Assembly: GCF_000233455.1 (NCBI RefSeq)
Contig: NZ_JH376421.1
Span: forward strand, 310,001 to 374,000
Origin: [Clostridium] citroniae WAL-17108
Lineage (GTDB): Bacteria; Bacillota; Clostridia; Lachnospirales; Lachnospiraceae
DNA length: 64,000 bases
Direction: 5' to 3'
A program made the translations under genes and the position numbers. Shown piece after piece: positions 60,750 to 64,000 of this stretch. Numbering within the stretch: the stretch's first letter is position 1; the number at the start of each line of letters is the position of its first letter. The notes under the pieces were generated by a model that did not search any database, had not been told where the DNA came from, and saw only the letters and a list, made by a program, of their open reading frames with translations.

Positions 60750-61955
60750 CTATTCTTTTCCATAAAAAGCAGGGACAATTTCTTTATGATACGCGATGCT
60801 CTCTTCCCTAAGTTTCCCATCCGTCAGGATATCAAACGCAGTCATGGCCAGACCTTCGGCGCCCAGGATGCAGATCTCATCTGCTCTTGGCTCCGCTGCA
60901 ACCCTTGCATATTCAGTGGAATGGGCTTCAATGGATGCATCGTCCGTAATGGACAGATAGTCATGGATAGCAGGGATACGTATGGATACATTGCCTATAT
61001 CCGAGGATCCGAACAGCTCTCCCGGTTTCGGGCAGCACATGCTGATCCCCAGCTCTCCCATGTTTTCCTTAAACGCCTTGCACAACGGCAGACATGGATA
61101 ACGCTCCGCGTAAATGGGTTCTGTCTCGATTTCAGCCGCAGCGCCGGTCAGGTCCTGCGCCCGCCTGATGCATCCCTTGATCATGCCGATCAGCTCATCA
61201 GCCCTTTTCATGGTCTCGGCCCGGATGCAGAACTCACACTTGGAAAACTCCGGAATAATATTTCCCGCTGTCCCGCCTTCCAGTATCACGCCGTTTACAT
61301 TGTCCTGCACTCCAAAGGTGGGGCGGATCATATCGATCTGGTTAAACACACTGATAGCCGCGCTCAGAGCATTGATACCCGCGGATGGAACAGAGGAGTG
61401 GGCCGACTTTCCGCGAAAGGAAACCGTAATGGAGCCCGAGGCCCTTCCTCCCCGGTTAATATAGTTGCGCTCCACACCGCCTCCTGTGGGATGCATCATC
61501 AGGGCAAACTCCACCCCGTCAAATCCGCCCCGTTCCAGCATCAGCACCTTCCCGGCTCCGCCTTCCTCCGCCGGTGTGCCTAAAAGCCAGATCTCACCGT
61601 CATACTGATCCATCTTGGACGCCATGCCCAAAAATGCTCCTACCGCGCAGGCGGCTATGACGTTGTGGCCGCACCCATGGCCCACACCCCTGAGGGCGTC
61701 ATATTCAGCCAGGAATGCCACCACCGGTCCCTTTCCCCTGCCTTTTTTCACTGCACGGAAGGAGGTAGGGATTTCACAATAGTTTCGCTCTATTTCCACT
61801 CCCTGTGTTTTCAAATACGTCTCTATGGCGTCCACTGCCTTATATTCCTGAAATCCGATCTCCGGATGCCTGTGGATCTCATGGGAAAGTCCGATCAGGC
61901 CTTCCTCCAGCCCATGGATCCGATCCGCGATCTCCTTTTTTTCCCTGGATAACAT
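60750..61955 (-). CDS. M20D-family amidohydrolase (AbgB-like)
   Basis: The 401-residue protein starts at the ATG after AAGAGGAAAA; a longer frame starting at 62105 overlaps oppF and lacks a site. The M20D signature HRHPEIGFQEYKAV near residue 28, GCGHNVIAACAVGA near 90, GTPAEEGGAGKV near 124 and IEAHSTEYA near 360 hold the metal ligands. Members deacylate N-acyl amino acids or p-aminobenzoyl-glutamate. In this operon a peptide- or acyl-amino-acid hydrolase role is likely. Confidence 0.88.
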   Translation of the reverse strand: MLSREKKEIADRIHGLEEGLIGLSHEIHRHPEIGFQEYKAVDAIETYLKTQGVEIERNYCEIPTSFRAVKKGRGKGPVVAFLAEYDALRGVGHGCGHNVIAACAVGAFLGMASKMDQYDGEIWLLGTPAEEGGAGKVLMLERGGFDGVEFALMMHPTGGGVERNYINRGGRASGSITVSFRGKSAHSSVPSAGINALSAAISVFNQIDMIRPTFGVQDNVNGVILEGGTAGNIIPEFSKCEFCIRAETMKRADELIGMIKGCIRRAQDLTGAAAEIETEPIYAERYPCLPLCKAFKENMGELGISMCCPKPGELFGSSDIGNVSIRIPAIHDYLSITDDASIEAHSTEYARVAAEPRADEICILGAEGLAMTAFDILTDGKLREESIAYHKEIVPAFYGKE

Positions 61956-62022
61956 TTTATTTTCCTCTTTTCCTGTCTCTATTTTCAGCCGCGTCAAATA
62001 GTCCGCCACGGTACATGACCCG

Positions 62023-63021
62023 TCAAAGTATATGGCAGGCGGCCTGATGCCCGGGTTCGATTTCCCTGAGTTCCGGGTGTTCCCTGCGGCACCGCTCTGT
62101 GGCATAGGGGCAGCGTTCGCAGAAAAAGCACCCTTTGGGCAGGTTTACAGGGCTGGGAATCTCTCCGGTGGCGTCAATATGCTCCACCAATGGTTTCTCC
62201 CCAACGGTGGGAACCGCTGAGAACAACACCTTTGTATAGGGATGCAGCGGGTTCTGGAACAAGGTCTGCTTATTCCCCACTTCCACCAGGGCGCCCAGGT
62301 ACATAACGCCCAGACGGTCGCTGATGTGGCGCACCACGGAAAGGTCATGGGCAATGAACAGGCATGAGAAATGGAACTCATCCTTCAGGTCCATGAGAAG
62401 GTTAAGGATCTGGGCCTGGATGGATACATCCAGGGCAGATACCGGTTCATCCGCAATAATAAACTCCGGCTTAACAGCCAGCGCCCTGGCAATTCCAATG
62501 CGCTGTCTCTGGCCGCCGGAAAACTGATGGGGGTATCTGCCGGCCTGTTCAGGGCGGAGCCCCACCCGGTTCAGGATGTTCATGCACTGCTCCCTGGCAT
62601 CACTCTTGTCTTTTGCAACCCCGTGGAACAACATGGGTTCCATAATAATATCCTCTACCCTCTGCCTTGGGTTCAGCGAGGCATAGGGATCCTGGAAGAT
62701 CATCTGCATGCTTTTTCTGTATGGGAGAAGCTCCCTGGGGCTCAGATGGCTGATATCCTCACCCTTGTACAGCACCTGGCCCCCTGAGGGTTCCAGAAGG
62801 CGGATGATGGTCCTGGCAGTGGTGGATTTGCCGCATCCGCTCTCCCCCACCAGGCTGAACACCTCGCCCTTTTCAATCTGGAAGTTCACCTTGTTTACCG
62901 CGTGGACCACCTTGTCCTCTTTTATGATCTTTCCCTTTTCAACCCTGAGGGACTGAAGAAGGCCTTTTGTCATATGAAACTCCTGGCTTAAATCTTTTAC
63001 TTCAATCAATGGCTCCATCAT
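62023..63021 (-). CDS. oppF: Oligopeptide ABC transporter ATP-binding protein OppF
   Basis: The 332-residue ATPase has Walker A GESGCGKST near residue 57, signature FSGGQRQRIGIA near 165, Walker B FIIADEPVSALD and a C-terminal CFFCERCPYATERC iron-sulfur-like cysteine tail typical of OppD/OppF. It overlaps OppD by four bases (ATGA). With OppD it powers import of peptides that the downstream peptidases degrade. Confidence 0.93.
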   Translation of the reverse strand: MMEPLIEVKDLSQEFHMTKGLLQSLRVEKGKIIKEDKVVHAVNKVNFQIEKGEVFSLVGESGCGKSTTARTIIRLLEPSGGQVLYKGEDISHLSPRELLPYRKSMQMIFQDPYASLNPRQRVEDIIMEPMLFHGVAKDKSDAREQCMNILNRVGLRPEQAGRYPHQFSGGQRQRIGIARALAVKPEFIIADEPVSALDVSIQAQILNLLMDLKDEFHFSCLFIAHDLSVVRHISDRLGVMYLGALVEVGNKQTLFQNPLHPYTKVLFSAVPTVGEKPLVEHIDATGEIPSPVNLPKGCFFCERCPYATERCRREHPELREIEPGHQAACHIL

Positions 63022-64000
63022 TTCCCCTCCTCTTTCCCTGTTTTATCTTTTACCAGTGGAAAATGACAGGCAGCCATATGGTCCGGGCCGACCCGCTTCA
63101 TCTCCGGTTGTTTATGCAGGCAGATTTCCTGGCAGTATTTGCACCTGGGAGCAAAATAGCACCCTTCCGGCAGTTCAAACATATTGGGCACCATGCCCGG
63201 GATATAATCCAGACGGTCCCTGTCCTCCCACAGTTTGGGAATGGAATTTAACAGTCCCTCGGTGTAGGGGTGGGCGTTATAAGAAATAATATCCTGTGTG
63301 GTTCCTGTCTCCACCAGCTTGCCGCAGTACATGACATTGATCCTGTCCACCATCTGGGACACCACTGCCAGATCATGGGTGATCAGGATCAAAGCAGTAT
63401 TGTGCTCCTTTACAAGCTTTCTCATCAGCTTCAAGATCTGTTCCTGAATGGTAACATCCAGGGCCGTGGTGGGCTCATCCGCGATCAGCAGCTTGGGATT
63501 GGTGGCCAGGGCAATGGCAATGATAACCCTCTGCCTCATACCGCCTGAGAACTGGTTGGGATATTCCTTTAACCGCTCCTCAGGATTGGGTATGCCCACT
63601 GAGGACAACAGTTCCAGGCACCTGGCCCTGCGCTGGGCCGCATTCATCTGGGGTTCATGAAGGATCAGAACCTCCTCCATCTGCCTCTGAATGGTATACA
63701 GGGGGTTTAAGGACGTCATAGGATCCTGGAACACCATGGAAATATCCTTGCCCCTGATCTTTGTCATGTCACGCTCACTGGCATGGCTTAGATCCTTGTC
63801 ACCGAACATGATATGGTCCGCCTTGACCACGCCCGGTTCCTCCACCAGCTTCAGGATGGAAAAACTGGTGACGGATTTACCGCTTCCGGATTCACCTACG
63901 ATTCCCAGGATTTCCCCCTCCCTCAGGGTAAAACTCACATCATCCACGGCCTTGACCACTCCCTTAAATGTATGGAAGTAGGTTTTCAGGCCTTTTATAT
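63018..64000 (-). CDS. oppD: Oligopeptide ABC transporter ATP-binding protein OppD, N-terminal end outside the window
   Basis: The frame stays open to the window edge: upstream of the first internal GTG the residues continue YKGLKTYFHTFKGV, the usual OppD lead-in, so the true start lies beyond 64000. Walker A GESGSGKSV, signature FSGGMRQR, Walker B LLIADEPTTALD and a C-terminal CKYCQEIC cysteine cluster are present. It should be preceded by oppB, oppC and oppA outside the window. Confidence 0.92.
   Translation of the reverse strand, partial: IKGLKTYFHTFKGVVKAVDDVSFTLREGEILGIVGESGSGKSVTSFSILKLVEEPGVVKADHIMFGDKDLSHASERDMTKIRGKDISMVFQDPMTSLNPLYTIQRQMEEVLILHEPQMNAAQRRARCLELLSSVGIPNPEERLKEYPNQFSGGMRQRVIIAIALATNPKLLIADEPTTALDVTIQEQILKLMRKLVKEHNTALILITHDLAVVSQMVDRINVMYCGKLVETGTTQDIISYNAHPYTEGLLNSIPKLWEDRDRLDYIPGMVPNMFELPEGCYFAPRCKYCQEICLHKQPEMKRVGPDHMAACHFPLVKDKTGKEEGK

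Noticed and set aside
61956-62105. Longer start of the M20D hydrolase
   Set aside because: It overlaps oppF, has no ribosome site and lacks homology to the family N-terminus.

Overview
The window reads as chromosomal DNA of an anaerobic, moderately GC-rich Gram-positive, most like an Enterocloster/Lachnoclostridium-type member of the Lachnospiraceae. The case rests on several copies of reverse rubrerythrin under a PerR-type regulator, dense carbohydrate ABC and TRAP transport clusters, strong AAGGAGG-type ribosome sites, lipoprotein solute-binding proteins, and the absence of Gram-negative envelope genes. The taxonomic call is inference. No rRNA, tRNA, CRISPR array or prophage was found. The only mobile element recognised is a group II intron.

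Layout. 1-4825 (minus): a DUF2201-like/DUF3783 pair, D-aminoacyl-tRNA deacylase, a membrane glycerophosphodiesterase, a small alarmone synthetase and an S1-domain protein. 5028-6838: a PHP phosphatase coupled to a LysR regulator. 6902-8108: perR and reverse rubrerythrin 1. 8226-13975: a dlt-like operon (adenylating ligase, fold-III PLP decarboxylase, carrier protein, MBOAT, SGNH protein). 13984-14038: a short scar of a deleted rubrerythrin copy. 14091-21725 (minus): a sugar-acid cluster (LacI, TRAP transporter, TIM-barrel isomerase, SDR, enolase-superfamily dehydratase, RpiB) with two LacI-type operators. 21815-23100: a HIT protein and reverse rubrerythrin 2. 23118-30687 (minus): a sugar ABC cluster with an allose-kinase-like ROK protein, DeoR regulator, PfkB kinase and TIM-barrel isomerase. 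30836-32292: reverse rubrerythrin 3 and a classical rubrerythrin. 32294-35166 (minus): rpiB, aroC (with an in-frame repeat insertion) and a lactonase. 35320-41620: an XRE-cupin regulator and potABCD, with a group II intron lying between potD and the operon terminator. 42036-52519: a DeoR regulator divergent from a ten-gene operon (ADP-ribosylglycohydrolase, PfkB kinase, ABC importer, two ureidoglycolate-lyase-like proteins, M20 hydrolase, amidotransferase-like protein). 52618-56743: metal homeostasis genes. 56859-58352: a TrmO-like protein and a MerR regulator. 58413-64000 (minus): peptide import and hydrolysis genes, with oppD running off the window.

How the parts work together. The PerR-type regulator and the three reverse rubrerythrins share one promoter design: a sigma-A promoter with a 17-bp spacer, then an 18-bp box starting exactly 6 bp after the -10. 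They therefore look like one peroxide regulon spread over 24 kb. All three rubrerythrin copies lie on the plus strand, and the rubrerythrin scar marks a fourth point. Separate accessory modules (dlt-like, TRAP sugar-acid, ABC sugar) sit between these points, as expected if the repeated copies took part in module gain, loss or rearrangement.

Best candidates for undescribed biology are the ADP-ribosylglycohydrolase/kinase/importer/ureidoglycolate-lyase-like operon, the dlt-like operon carrying its own decarboxylase, and the rubrerythrin-bounded modular layout with its deletion scar.
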